From an uncultured Holosporaceae bacterium (GTDB lineage: Bacteria; Pseudomonadota; Alphaproteobacteria; UBA3830; CASESI01), in the NCBI GenBank assembly GCA_949290705.1, contig CASESI010000022.1:58529-122528 (forward strand): a DNA stretch of 64,000 nt. Direction: 5' to 3'. Every line of letters begins with the position of its first letter. The stretch's first letter is position 1. Below are positions 53,232 through 62,056 of this stretch, in pieces. A model generated the notes under the pieces. The model was not told where the DNA came from, did no database searches, and saw only the letters and a list, made by a program, of their open reading frames with translations. The position numbers were made by a program, and so were the translations under genes.

Positions 53232-53749
53232 AATTCTATAAACCTCTTAAAATAAACAGCAAACGACAAAACAGTTGTAACAGAAATTAAGAATACGAAA
53301 TTCTCTTTAAATCTCACAAAAAACTCTCCGTGAAACAACATCCCAAGAAAAATATCCATAATTAAAAACATAATAAACACAGTATTCAACTTGCTTATCA
53401 TCATAGGAGGCATATCTTTAATCTCTTTAACTTTCAATAGATACAACCCTCCAAGTAATATTAAAACATCCCTTAGTATAACCAACGAACTAAACCAACC
53501 TGGAATAATCCCTCTCACCCCTAAAACAATTATCAATGTTACAATCAAAACCTTGTCAGCAATAGGATCAAGCATAGCGCCAAATTGACTTTCTTGCCCT
53601 AATTTCCTTGCAAAATATCCATCAAAAAAATCCGAAAACCCAGCAAAGAAAAATATAATAGCTGCAACCTCAAATTTATTCTCAAAAATGCAATAACAAA
53701 GCGGGACAACAGACACTAACCTAAAAAAAGAAATAAAATTTGGAACCAT
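53219..53749 (-). CDS. pgsA: CDP-diacylglycerol-glycerol-3-phosphate 3-phosphatidyltransferase
   Basis: Makes phosphatidylglycerophosphate, committed step to phosphatidylglycerol and cardiolipin. 176 residues with about five membrane spans. The CDP-alcohol phosphotransferase motif is intact: DFFDGYFARKLG followed by FGAMLDPIADK (D-G-AR-G-D-D, near 40-65). First gene of the pgsA-perM-hda unit. Confidence 0.92.
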   Translation of the reverse strand: MVPNFISFFRLVSVVPLCYCIFENKFEVAAIIFFFAGFSDFFDGYFARKLGQESQFGAMLDPIADKVLIVTLIIVLGVRGIIPGWFSSLVILRDVLILLGGLYLLKVKEIKDMPPMMISKLNTVFIMFLIMDIFLGMLFHGEFFVRFKENFVFLISVTTVLSFAVYFKRFIELCKR

Positions 53750-53818
53750 GCGAAAATGATATCATCAAATTAATAAATAATAAAGATATCAAATATATAA
53801 TTCCGACAAGGAGCAACA

Positions 53819-54262
53819 ATGAATATCTTTAAAATTGTATGTATATTGCAAATACTATTGGCAAACGTAACTCTCGTCAATGCAAAAGATAATTCCAATA
53901 TAAAAAACCAAATAAAAATCCCAGAGATCCCAATTGCTCTTAAGAATGACACTGAAATATTGGACGCACTTAAACAATTGCTCTTAAAATATTATGATAA
54001 ACTTCACAAATCTGAATATTATGCCAAACTTTCCGAAGAATTACATAGTAAAGCACAAGAATACCAAATCAGCAGTCAAAAAATGAGAAAAGATGCCGAA
54101 GATCTATTGCAATTTATCGTGCAAAAAGTAGGTGAACATAAAGCCCTGCAAAGACAATATCAACAAAAAAACCTTATGGCTATTAAAAATTCAACGTCAA
54201 CAGGATCACAAAACCCTAATGTCGAACATTTTGTACAAAACCTTGCCGCTCAATTAAAATAA
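53819..54262 (+). CDS. Small exported coiled-coil protein of unknown function
   Basis: 147 residues with AAGGAG before the ATG. A signal peptide (MNIFKIVCILQILLANVTLVNA) is followed by a long helical region rich in Lys, Glu and Gln (about 50-115) likely to be a coiled coil, and a polar end. No known family. It ends 8-10 bases from the 3' side of the tmRNA coding piece on the other strand. Confidence 0.7.
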   Translation: MNIFKIVCILQILLANVTLVNAKDNSNIKNQIKIPEIPIALKNDTEILDALKQLLLKYYDKLHKSEYYAKLSEELHSKAQEYQISSQKMRKDAEDLLQFIVQKVGEHKALQRQYQQKNLMAIKNSTSTGSQNPNVEHFVQNLAAQLK

Positions 54263-54270
54263 TGGAATTG

Positions 54271-54469
54271 GCGAGGGAGATTCTGTTGCTCGGCTCCCCC
54301 TCCTGGCCGCTGCAAAAAACTACAACATCAAATCTCAGACGAGATCAGACTATGCAGCCATTGCGTATGCGCTAACATTATCGTTTGCGTTTATTAACTT
54401 AGTCCTATGCGTCGGTACCATGACGTGTAAAAGTCTTATTTTTAATGTATGTCGAATCTATTCACCCCC
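54271..54469 (-). ncRNA. ssrA: tmRNA coding piece (separate gene)
   Basis: Minus strand. It begins GGGGGTG (54469-54463), then AATAGATTCGAC as in the tmRNA D-arm, and an H2 strand with ACATT (448-444) and ATAAGACtTTTA (439-428). The tag begins with GCA at 54388 and reads ANDNVSAYAMAA then TAG (54352-54350), a clear alphaproteobacterial-type tag. GCTGCA of the last tag codons can pair with TGCAGC (about 54315-54310) as in H5. A stable hairpin GGGGGAG/CTCCCTC (54300-54273) may be the precursor 3' end; the mature 3' end is unknown. No T-arm or acceptor strand lies upstream of GGGGGTG, where a permuted ssrA would have it; the complementary acceptor piece is at 19.1 kb. SmpB is not in the window. 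Confidence 0.9.
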
Positions 54470-54483
54470 ATACATCGTCTACA

Positions 54484-54512
54484 ATTCTAACATTATTCTA
54501 AATATTTTTAAA
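54484..54512 (-). promoter_or_regulatory. Possible promoter of the tmRNA coding piece
   Basis: Minus strand TTTAAA (54512-54507), 17-base spacer, TAGAAT (54489-54484). The start would be near 54477, leaving a leader of about eight bases before GGGGGTG for RNase P to remove. A weaker TAGAAT lies 11 bases further upstream. The region is shared with the divergent prfB gene. Confidence 0.35.
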
Positions 54513-54576
54513 ATTGTTTTTAATAAACATACATGATAATTGAAAATTTAACAGAAACAGTATATTTTTATACATT

Positions 54577-55687
54577 ATGAATGAAGAAATAATTTTATCA
54601 TTACATTCTCTCCAAGAAGCTTTAACGCTTCTTAGGGGGGCTCTTTGAATTAGAAGAAAAAGAAAAACAACTGAACGAAATTAATAGTACTGTTTCTGGG
54701 ACTGATATCTGGAATAATCAAGAAAAAGCCAAAGAAATTTTAAGAAAAAAATCATCTCTTGAAAAATCAATAGAATCATTTACATCTGTAAATAATGAAT
54801 ACAAAAACATTTCTGAACTTTACGAAATGATATCCAATGATCCTGAACTTAAATATGATCAAGAAACTCTTAAAAATTTATTTCATGATTTAAAAGCTCT
54901 CTCTAATAAAGTTGAGGATATGAAAATATGCACATTGATGTCCGGAGAAGCTGATACAAGTGATTGTTTTATTGAAATTCATGCAGGTGCAGGCGGAACA
55001 GAAGCACAAGACTGGGCTGAAATGCTGTCAAGAATGTATTTACGATGGGCTGAAAAATCGGGATTCAAATATGAATACCTTGAAGAAAGTAAAGGAGAAG
55101 AAGCTGGCATCAAATCATGTACAATAAAAATTCTTGGAGACAGAGCGTTTGGTTGGCTTAAAGTTGAGAATGGAATCCACAGACTTGTAAGAATTTCGCC
55201 ATATGATGCTAATGCAAAAAGGCATACAAGTTTTGCCTCCGTAAACGTGTATCCTGTCGTCAATGATGATATTGATATACAAATCGAAGATAAAGATCTT
55301 AGAATCGATACATATAGAGCATCTGGAGCAGGAGGACAACACATTAATAAAACTGACAGCGCCGTCAGAATTACTCACCTTCCAACAAAAATTGTTGTGC
55401 AATGCCAACAAGATAGATCTCAGCATAGAAACCGTGACATTGCTATGAAAATGCTTAAGGCAAAACTTTATAATTTTGAACTTCAAAAAAGAGAAGAAGA
55501 AAAAATGAAACTTGCAAAAAATAAAAGTGAAATAGGCTGGGGAAATCAAATAAGATCATACGTTTTACAACCTTATCAACTTGTAAAAGATTTAAGGACA
55601 GGTGCAGAAATCCCTAATTTCCAAACTGTTCTTGATGGAAATATTGATTTATTTTTAAAAGAAGCATTAATACAACATGTGAGGTAA
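54577..55687 (+). CDS. prfB: Peptide chain release factor 2 with programmed +1 frameshift
   Basis: RF2 ends translation at UGA and UAA. The first 23 codons (ATG 54577) end in-frame at CTT TGA (54643-54648). The classical shift site is intact: an SD-like AGGGGG three bases before CTTTGA. Skipping one base continues as GAA TTA GAA and gives about 369 residues, the family length. The GGQ motif is in SGAGGQHINKTDSAVR; the stop-reading loop is SPYD where SPF is usual. Low RF2 raises shifting, so RF2 controls itself, and UGA must still be a stop codon here. pth follows after 2 bases. Confidence 0.95.
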
Positions 55688-55689
55688 CG

Positions 55690-56247
55690 ATGCCTAAATT
55701 TTTAATAGTAGGACTTGGAAATATAGGACCTCAATATTCTAGAACACGCCATAACGTTGGGTTTATGTGCATAGATTATCTTGCTGATTTTTTTTCCTTG
55801 CAATCATTCAAATCCAAGAATTTTGGACTATACTCTGAATATAAATCTGAAAATTTTTCCGCCTTGTTTGTAAAACCAACAACATTGATGAATCTCTCAG
55901 GAAAAGCGTTAATGGAATTTAAAAAATACTACAATCCTGATGAAATAATCGTAATCCACGATGATATCGATATGAAATTTGGAAAAATAAGATTAAAATA
56001 CAACAATAGTGATGGAGGACATAACGGTCTTAAAAGTATAAGACAATACATTGGAAACGAATACTGGAAATTTAAAATTGGAATAGACAGACCTCTTTTA
56101 CATGATGATGTCGTGAATTATGTGCTTGGAAAATTTTCCAAAGATGAAATTTATCAACTTGGGGAGTTATTTTTTAAAATTGCGCATAATTTCGATATTT
56201 TGTTGTTTGAAAAAGATTTGTTTGTTTCAAAAGTAATGAGTAATTAA
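55690..56247 (+). CDS. pth: Peptidyl-tRNA hydrolase
   Basis: Releases tRNA from peptidyl-tRNA that falls off ribosomes, 185 residues. Active-site motifs: GLGNIGPQYSRTRHNVGF with the catalytic His (near 22), KPTTLMNLSGKAL with the Asn (near 63), VIHDDIDMKFGKIRLK with the Asp (near 95), and GGHNGLKSI (near 113). Two bases after prfB, so both are translated from one message. The partner rplY is not present. Confidence 0.95.
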   Translation: MPKFLIVGLGNIGPQYSRTRHNVGFMCIDYLADFFSLQSFKSKNFGLYSEYKSENFSALFVKPTTLMNLSGKALMEFKKYYNPDEIIVIHDDIDMKFGKIRLKYNNSDGGHNGLKSIRQYIGNEYWKFKIGIDRPLLHDDVVNYVLGKFSKDEIYQLGELFFKIAHNFDILLFEKDLFVSKVMSN

Positions 56248-56345
56248 AAACACTGTATAGTTGATTTTTACTTGGTGTTAGCTTTATGAGGGAGGATTTT
56301 AAATGGCATTTTTGTGACCATATTTACCAAAAATTAACTTTTGCT

Positions 56346-56354
56346 TGTTATAAT
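56346..56354 (+). promoter_or_regulatory. Extended -10 promoter element before acs
   Basis: TG at 56346-56347, one base, then a perfect TATAAT at 56349-56354, about 90 bases before the acs ATG. No good -35 hexamer is at the right distance, as is common for extended -10 promoters. Confidence 0.55.
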
Positions 56355-56444
56355 AATTGTTGAATTGTGAAATTGCAAAAAGTTGTTTGTTAAATGCGGT
56401 ACCGAGGTTCGCGTTTTTACGTACCACCAAACGGAGGCTTTATA

Positions 56445-58373
56445 ATGAAAAAACAAGAAAATAAAATCTATACTCAAGAGCATTACCAAGAAATGTACAA
56501 TCTATCAATTACTGATCCTAATAAATTTTGGGGTGAAGCAGGCAAAAGATTATCGTGGATAAAACCATATACAAAAGTAAAGGATACTTCCTTCGATTTG
56601 GAAGACCTACATATTAAATGGTTTGAAGATGGAACATTGAATGCATGCTATAATGCCGTTGATCGGCATATCGAAGATGGTCATGGTGACAATATTGCAA
56701 TTATTTGGGAATCTAATTTCGTTAACGAAGAAAATGATGAAAGTTATAAAATTACTTACAACGAACTGAAAAAAAATGTATGTAGATTTGCAAATACGTT
56801 GAAAGATCTTGGTGTACGTCGTGGCGATATCGTAACAATTTACATGCCAATGGTTCCTGAAACTGTTTATGCTATGCTTGCATGTGCTAGAATCGGTGCA
56901 ATACATTCAGTCGTGTTTTCTGGGTTTTCTGCAGAATCACTATCAAAAAGGATCGTTGATACAAATTCAAAAATTATAATTACAACAGATGGAAGCTACC
57001 GCGGTGATAAAGTCATAGATTTGAAATCAATCGTCGATAAAGCCTTAGAGATGACACCCGTGACAAATAAAGTTCTGGTTTGCGGAAGAACTAATAAGCC
57101 TATGTCATGGAATGGCGAACGAGATATATGGTACAACTCTATTGCAAAATATATGTCCGACGAATGCGAAATCGAGGAAATGCACGCTGAAGATCCATTA
57201 TTCATATTGTACACATCAGGATCAACTGGTACCCCTAAAGGAATTATGCATACAACCGGTGGATATCTTGTTTACGCTTCAATGACACACGAATATGCAT
57301 TCGATTACAAAGAAGGTGATATTTTTTGGTGTACAGCTGATATCGGATGGATTACTGGGCACAGTTATTTGGTATATGGTCCTTTAACAAATGGCGCAAC
57401 AACACTTATCTTCGAAGGGGTGCCAAATTACCCATGTTGTTCAAGGGTATGGAATATTTGTGATAAATATGGCGTAAACATCCTATACACTGCTCCTACG
57501 TTATTAAGAATTCTCAAAAAGGAAGGTGATTTTTTCGTTACAAACACTTCGAGAAGTTCCCTTCGTGTACTCGGATCCGTTGGTGAACCTATGCAGGCTG
57601 ATTTGTGGCAATGGTACAACGATGTCGTCGGAAATAATAGGTGCGATATTATTGACACTTGGTGGCAAACAGAGGGAGGCGGTATTATGATTTCACCTCT
57701 TGCTGGGTTTAAGCAAAGCAAAGCCGGATCTGTCAGTTTTCCGTTTTTTGGAATAAATCCATATATTGTGGACAATGACGGAAAACCTGCTCCTAATGGC
57801 ACAGAAGGCAACCTCGTTATAAAGGATTCATGGCCTGGACAAGCAAGAACAGTATACAAGAATCTTGAGAGGTTTAAGAATGGCTATTTTTCAACCTTTA
57901 AGAATTTCTTCTTTTCCGGGGATGGAGCTTACACCGATCAAGATGGATATATCCATATTACAGGTCGTGTCGATGACATAATTAATGTCTCTGGGCACAG
58001 AGTAAGTACAGCTGGAGTAGAATTTGCATTAAACTCTAACCCAAATGTTGCTGAATCTGCCGTCGTCGGATTCCCTCACGAAATTAAGGGTACTGGACTT
58101 GGCGCATTCGTCGTCATGAAATCCATAGATAGCATTACTGATTTCAAGGCTACAAAAAATGAACTAAAATCATGGGTACGTAAGAAAAATGGTCCAACCG
58201 AGGTTCCTGATGTAATTTACATAGTCGAAGACTTACCAAAAACAAGATCAGGAAAAATTATACGCAGGATTTTAAGGAAACTTGCGGAGGATCCAAAGTC
58301 GGAACTCGGCGATTTATCAACACTTTCGAATCAAGATTCAATCCACAAAATCATTGATATCCTCGCACAATAA
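56445..58373 (+). CDS. acs: Acetyl-coenzyme A synthetase
   Basis: Forms acetyl-CoA from acetate, ATP and CoA. 642 residues from the ATG at 56445, which follows GGAGG; the longer frame is discounted. Motifs: LYTSGSTGTPKGIMHTT (AMP loop, near 260), TADIGWITGHSY with the Trp that limits the acyl pocket, TWWQTEGGGI, FFSGDGAYTDQDGY, GRVDDIINVSGHR, and KTRSGKIIRR with the regulatory Lys near 608. Trp in WWQTE fits acetate rather than longer acids. It allows use of host-derived acetate. Confidence 0.95.
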   Translation: MKKQENKIYTQEHYQEMYNLSITDPNKFWGEAGKRLSWIKPYTKVKDTSFDLEDLHIKWFEDGTLNACYNAVDRHIEDGHGDNIAIIWESNFVNEENDESYKITYNELKKNVCRFANTLKDLGVRRGDIVTIYMPMVPETVYAMLACARIGAIHSVVFSGFSAESLSKRIVDTNSKIIITTDGSYRGDKVIDLKSIVDKALEMTPVTNKVLVCGRTNKPMSWNGERDIWYNSIAKYMSDECEIEEMHAEDPLFILYTSGSTGTPKGIMHTTGGYLVYASMTHEYAFDYKEGDIFWCTADIGWITGHSYLVYGPLTNGATTLIFEGVPNYPCCSRVWNICDKYGVNILYTAPTLLRILKKEGDFFVTNTSRSSLRVLGSVGEPMQADLWQWYNDVVGNNRCDIIDTWWQTEGGGIMISPLAGFKQSKAGSVSFPFFGINPYIVDNDGKPAPNGTEGNLVIKDSWPGQARTVYKNLERFKNGYFSTFKNFFFSGDGAYTDQDGYIHITGRVDDIINVSGHRVSTAGVEFALNSNPNVAESAVVGFPHEIKGTGLGAFVVMKSIDSITDFKATKNELKSWVRKKNGPTEVPDVIYIVEDLPKTRSGKIIRRILRKLAEDPKSELGDLSTLSNQDSIHKIIDILAQ

Positions 58374-58390
58374 TCTTTCTATCTTTCCAA

Positions 58391-59488
58391 TTAATTTGAT
58401 TTTTTATTATTCATAGAAATTCCTATCACAATTCCAATCAAAATTGAAAAAGTTAACAAAGAACTTCCTCCATATGAAATTAACGGTAATGGCACCCCCA
58501 CAACAGGCAATAAACCTATCACCATGCCTATATTCACAAAAACATGCACAAAAAACAAAAAGGCTATGTTTAACCCAACAATTGTATAAAAAGAATTATT
58601 CGATGATAGGCTGATCTTTACTATGTAATATATTAGCATTGCAAATAAAGCTATTATAAAAATCGACCCTACAAATCCTGTTTCTTCAGACAAGGTTGCA
58701 AAAATAAAATCTGTGTGTTTTTCAGGAAGAAAATTTAACCTTGACTGTGTACCGTTAAAAAATCCCTTTCCATACATCCCTGAAGAGCCTATTGCAATTT
58801 TAGATTGAATAACATGATACCCACTCCCTAATGGATCACTTTCTGGGTTTAAAAATGTTAAAATTCTTTTCTTTTGATAATCATACAATTTCGACCAAAC
58901 ATAAGGAAAAGACGAAACAACACCAATCGCAGATAAAAGTACATATCTCAAATTAATCCCAGAAATAAATATACAGAAAAGTCCTATTAATCCAACAATC
59001 ACAGCTGTTCCAAGGTCAGGTTGAATTGCAATTAAAAAACAAGGAATTGCTATCCCGATTAATGGCACAAAATGTGTATATAGCTTCGGTAGATATTCAG
59101 GAGAAATGTCGTTATAATACTTCGCTAACATCAAAATAATCGAAATTTTCATCATCTCTGAAGGTTGAAGTTTAATAATTCCAAGATTAATCCATCTCTG
59201 CGCTCCCATACCTGTAAACCCAAAAACATTAACCACAATAAGCAATAAAATGTTAATTATATAAATCAAATAGGAATATCTTATCAATGTATTAGGTTTA
59301 ATAAATTGCATAAAAACTAAAATCGGAAGAAATAGACAAGCTTTAACCGCATGAGACAAAGCCCAAGGTTCCATAGATTTTGCAGCACTATACTGAAACG
59401 CCACTCCAAAAAATACAAGAGCAAAAAAAATTATAAAAATAATGTCATTTTCTAAAAATGTATTTATCAAACGTTTTAATAATCTCAT
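58391..59488 (-). CDS. rodA: Rod-shape-determining protein RodA
   Basis: SEDS-family peptidoglycan glycosyltransferase of the elongasome, 365 residues, about ten membrane spans. Motifs: GAQRWINLGIIKLQPSEMMKI (near 88-108, with the conserved WI and QPSE), PDLGTAVI (near 152), and the catalytic-loop region FLPEKHTDFIFATLSEE near 250. The PLISYGGSS signature is near the end. No penicillin-binding protein 2 gene is adjacent. A cell wall is therefore kept. Divergent from the kinase gene at 59719. Confidence 0.93.
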   Translation of the reverse strand: MRLLKRLINTFLENDIIFIIFFALVFFGVAFQYSAAKSMEPWALSHAVKACLFLPILVFMQFIKPNTLIRYSYLIYIINILLLIVVNVFGFTGMGAQRWINLGIIKLQPSEMMKISIILMLAKYYNDISPEYLPKLYTHFVPLIGIAIPCFLIAIQPDLGTAVIVGLIGLFCIFISGINLRYVLLSAIGVVSSFPYVWSKLYDYQKKRILTFLNPESDPLGSGYHVIQSKIAIGSSGMYGKGFFNGTQSRLNFLPEKHTDFIFATLSEETGFVGSIFIIALFAMLIYYIVKISLSSNNSFYTIVGLNIAFLFFVHVFVNIGMVIGLLPVVGVPLPLISYGGSSLLTFSILIGIVIGISMNNKKSN

Positions 59489-59560
59489 CTTTTAACTCTG
59501 ATTTTATATTATAAAAAATTAATGAATTATAAATAAAAAATTTTAAATTTTTTTTATTTG

Positions 59561-59577
59561 TTAACCTTTTGTTAACC
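59561..59577 (+). promoter_or_regulatory. CtrA-type box TTAACC-N5-TTAACC
   Basis: TTAACC at 59561-59566 and 59572-59577: the best match in the window to the CtrA consensus (TTAA-N7-TTAAC). GATAATAATAATT follows within 10-15 bases. It is in the divergent space between rodA and the NtrY-like kinase gene and could act on either. Confidence 0.55.
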
Positions 59578-59718
59578 TTTTAGATGGATAATAATAATTG
59601 AAAATAGTTTTTTTCATTATTTTTCCTTGCATATCTTAAATCTTCAGGGTTTGTTGATTTAAGGTATGTATTTACATAACACCAATTATATATTAGAATT
59701 CCTCAGGGTTGTGGTTTT

Positions 59719-61926
59719 ATGTGGACTAAACTTTTTTTTAAAGTTATAAACAAGTTTTTGAATTTCTTAAATAAAGAAATTTTTTCATATTCCATCTTTT
59801 TCTTGTCCATAATTTTTTCTATCATCACATATTTTAACTTCTCAAGACATAACCTTACAGATTCACGCAGAGCATTCGCAATTTTGTACATAGATTTTGG
59901 TCTGGTATTATTGGTAGGCTTTATTGTCATATATAAAATCTGGAAACTAATATCATCCAAAAGAGATGGAGATGCAGGATCCAAATTCCAAAAAAAGTTA
60001 ATTGCCATATTTTCTTCATTTGTTTTTATTCCGTCATTCTTAATGGCAATTTTCGCAATTATTTTTTTTCACGGAGGGATGGATGCATGGTTCACAGAGA
60101 AAAATCAAACCGTATTAAATGAGTCTTTTAAAGTTGCTGAATCTTACCTTAAAGAACATCAAAAAGTTGTCGCAAACGACGCATTGTTCATAGCACAAAT
60201 GCTAGAGCTGAAAATGCCTATCATTTCGTCTGATGAATATATGCATGAAAATTTTTTAAATACCTTGATCAAGATTAAATCTCTTGAAGATGCTGTACTA
60301 TTCGATAAAGACAGAAATGTCATTGCACGCTCAGAGTTCAGTTATTCATTGGATTTTTACTTAATAAAGGTTGAAGATTTAATTCGCGCTCAAAAAGAAG
60401 GAGTAATTTTAATTGACAGCAGTGATCATCAATACGTAACGGCATTGGCAAGCCTTGATTTGGGATATATAGATTCTTCTGAAACTGAATCGGGTGATTA
60501 TATTGAACAAGTTCACCAAGATCAAACTTTTCTCCTTGTCAGAAGACACATTGATGAAAATGTTATAAATTACATCGAAAAAACTAAATCCGCATTGAAT
60601 GATTATAAAATACTTCAAGATACAAGATTAAACCTTGAAATCAGTTTTGCATTGATCTTCTTCCTCGTCTCGTTATTGCTTGTATTTTCTGCAATAGGTA
60701 TCGCAATCACTATTGGTGCGCAAATCGTACGTCCTATTGCTGCCTTAATCGATGCAGCAAACCAAATTAAAGCTGGTGATTTTAATATCAAAGTCGACAC
60801 AAATACAGAAAACGAAGACATGAACGCGCTGAATAAAACATTCAATGAAATGACAAAAAGAATTAATATTCAACATAATGAATTAAAATCCATCAATAAA
60901 GATTTGGATAATAGGATTCAATTCATAGAAAACGTTCTTTATGGCGTTTCTTCTGGCGTGATAGGTATCACAAAAAACGGCGATATTTACATTTTTAATA
61001 AATTTGCGTCAGAATTATTTAACATTACCAACAATATTAAAATTTCCTCATTACTCCCAGGAGTTGAACCATTCATTGAAGAAGCATTATCAACAGAAGA
61101 AAAAATAATCGATGGCAACCTAGAGGTGAGTTGTTCAGATGGCTCAATAAGAATTTTGTTTGTCAAAGTTGTCTTCATCAAAAAACTCAACGGCTTTATC
61201 ATCACGTTTGATGACCTGACTGAACTTACAGCTACTCAGAAGAAAGCTGCATGGGCAGATATCGCAAGAAAAATCGCTCACGAAATCAAAAACCCATTAA
61301 CTCCTATACAGATAGCAGTTGAAAGAATCTATAGGAAATATTCTAAAGAAGTTGAGAACAAAGAGTTGCTGAAAAATTTAACCGATACAACTATTAATCA
61401 GGTTGAAATCATAAAAAGACTAATCAATGAATTCTCAATGTTCTCCCGCATGCCTGAACCTATTTTCAAGAATGTAAATATCACTGACGTTATTAAAAAT
61501 ATAGTATTTTTGCAGAAAAGTGCAAACCCAGAATTTGATATTGTTTTTACAGAAAATTCTGATGTTAACATAATCTGTGATGAGAGCTTAATTTCACAAG
61601 CTATTATGAATATCTTGAAAAATTCTATAAATGCGATCAATCACGATTTAGAAAACGGTAACAAATATAAGCCTATTATAACAATATCAATTATTCAATC
61701 TGCACAAGAAATCACAATCAAAATCACCGACAATGGCCCCGGTTTCCCTGAACAATATAAGGATAAATTGCTGACTCCTTATTTTTCATTAATGCCAAAA
61801 GGAACAGGGCTTGGACTCGCAATTGTTGATAAAATTATAAAAGATCATAATGGAAAAATTTCGTTCTCAAATAATCTTGAAACGAAAGGAGCAACTGTCA
61901 TGCTGAACCTTCCACATAAAAAATAA
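59719..61926 (+). CDS. NtrY-like sensor histidine kinase
   Basis: 735 residues. Three N-terminal spans and a periplasmic sensor region (about 110-305), another span (about 310-335), HAMP (about 336-390, IVRPIAALIDAANQIKAGDFN), a PAS-like domain (about 400-500), HisKA with ARKIAHEIKNPLTPIQ (His near 525) and HATPase with DNGPGFPEQ and GTGLGLAIV near 675-700. The arrangement is NtrY of alphaproteobacteria. The cognate NtrX does not follow, so the kinase is an orphan by position. A CtrA-type box lies 140 bases upstream. Confidence 0.88.
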   Translation: MWTKLFFKVINKFLNFLNKEIFSYSIFFLSIIFSIITYFNFSRHNLTDSRRAFAILYIDFGLVLLVGFIVIYKIWKLISSKRDGDAGSKFQKKLIAIFSSFVFIPSFLMAIFAIIFFHGGMDAWFTEKNQTVLNESFKVAESYLKEHQKVVANDALFIAQMLELKMPIISSDEYMHENFLNTLIKIKSLEDAVLFDKDRNVIARSEFSYSLDFYLIKVEDLIRAQKEGVILIDSSDHQYVTALASLDLGYIDSSETESGDYIEQVHQDQTFLLVRRHIDENVINYIEKTKSALNDYKILQDTRLNLEISFALIFFLVSLLLVFSAIGIAITIGAQIVRPIAALIDAANQIKAGDFNIKVDTNTENEDMNALNKTFNEMTKRINIQHNELKSINKDLDNRIQFIENVLYGVSSGVIGITKNGDIYIFNKFASELFNITNNIKISSLLPGVEPFIEEALSTEEKIIDGNLEVSCSDGSIRILFVKVVFIKKLNGFIITFDDLTELTATQKKAAWADIARKIAHEIKNPLTPIQIAVERIYRKYSKEVENKELLKNLTDTTINQVEIIKRLINEFSMFSRMPEPIFKNVNITDVIKNIVFLQKSANPEFDIVFTENSDVNIICDESLISQAIMNILKNSINAINHDLENGNKYKPIITISIIQSAQEITIKITDNGPGFPEQYKDKLLTPYFSLMPKGTGLGLAIVDKIIKDHNGKISFSNNLETKGATVMLNLPHKK

Positions 61927-61934
61927 TACTTTTC

Positions 61935-61950
61935 TTAACTGTTTATTAAC
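61935..61950 (+). promoter_or_regulatory. CtrA-type box TTAA-N7-TTAAC
   Basis: TTAA at 61935-61938 and TTAAC at 61946-61950. It lies just upstream of the promoter at 61959-61987, centred near -50 from the predicted start, an activator-type position. Confidence 0.5.
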
Positions 61951-61958
61951 TTTTGTTC

Positions 61959-61987
61959 TTGAAATTTTAACGTTTTTATGGTACAAT
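61959..61987 (+). promoter_or_regulatory. Sigma70 promoter of the MFS transporter gene
   Basis: TTGAAA at 61959-61964, 17 bases, TACAAT at 61982-61987. Start near 61994, leader about 60 bases to the ATG at 62057. Confidence 0.6.
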
Positions 61988-62056
61988 TTAATGATACAAC
62001 AATGATGCTGATACATTATTATCCTTAATGTGATCTAGTAATTCTGCGAGGTTTTT

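Noticed and set aside
54827..55687. prfB starting at the ATG at 54827
   Set aside because: This gives an RF2 lacking its N-terminal domain; the frameshift site at 54634-54648 restores the normal length.
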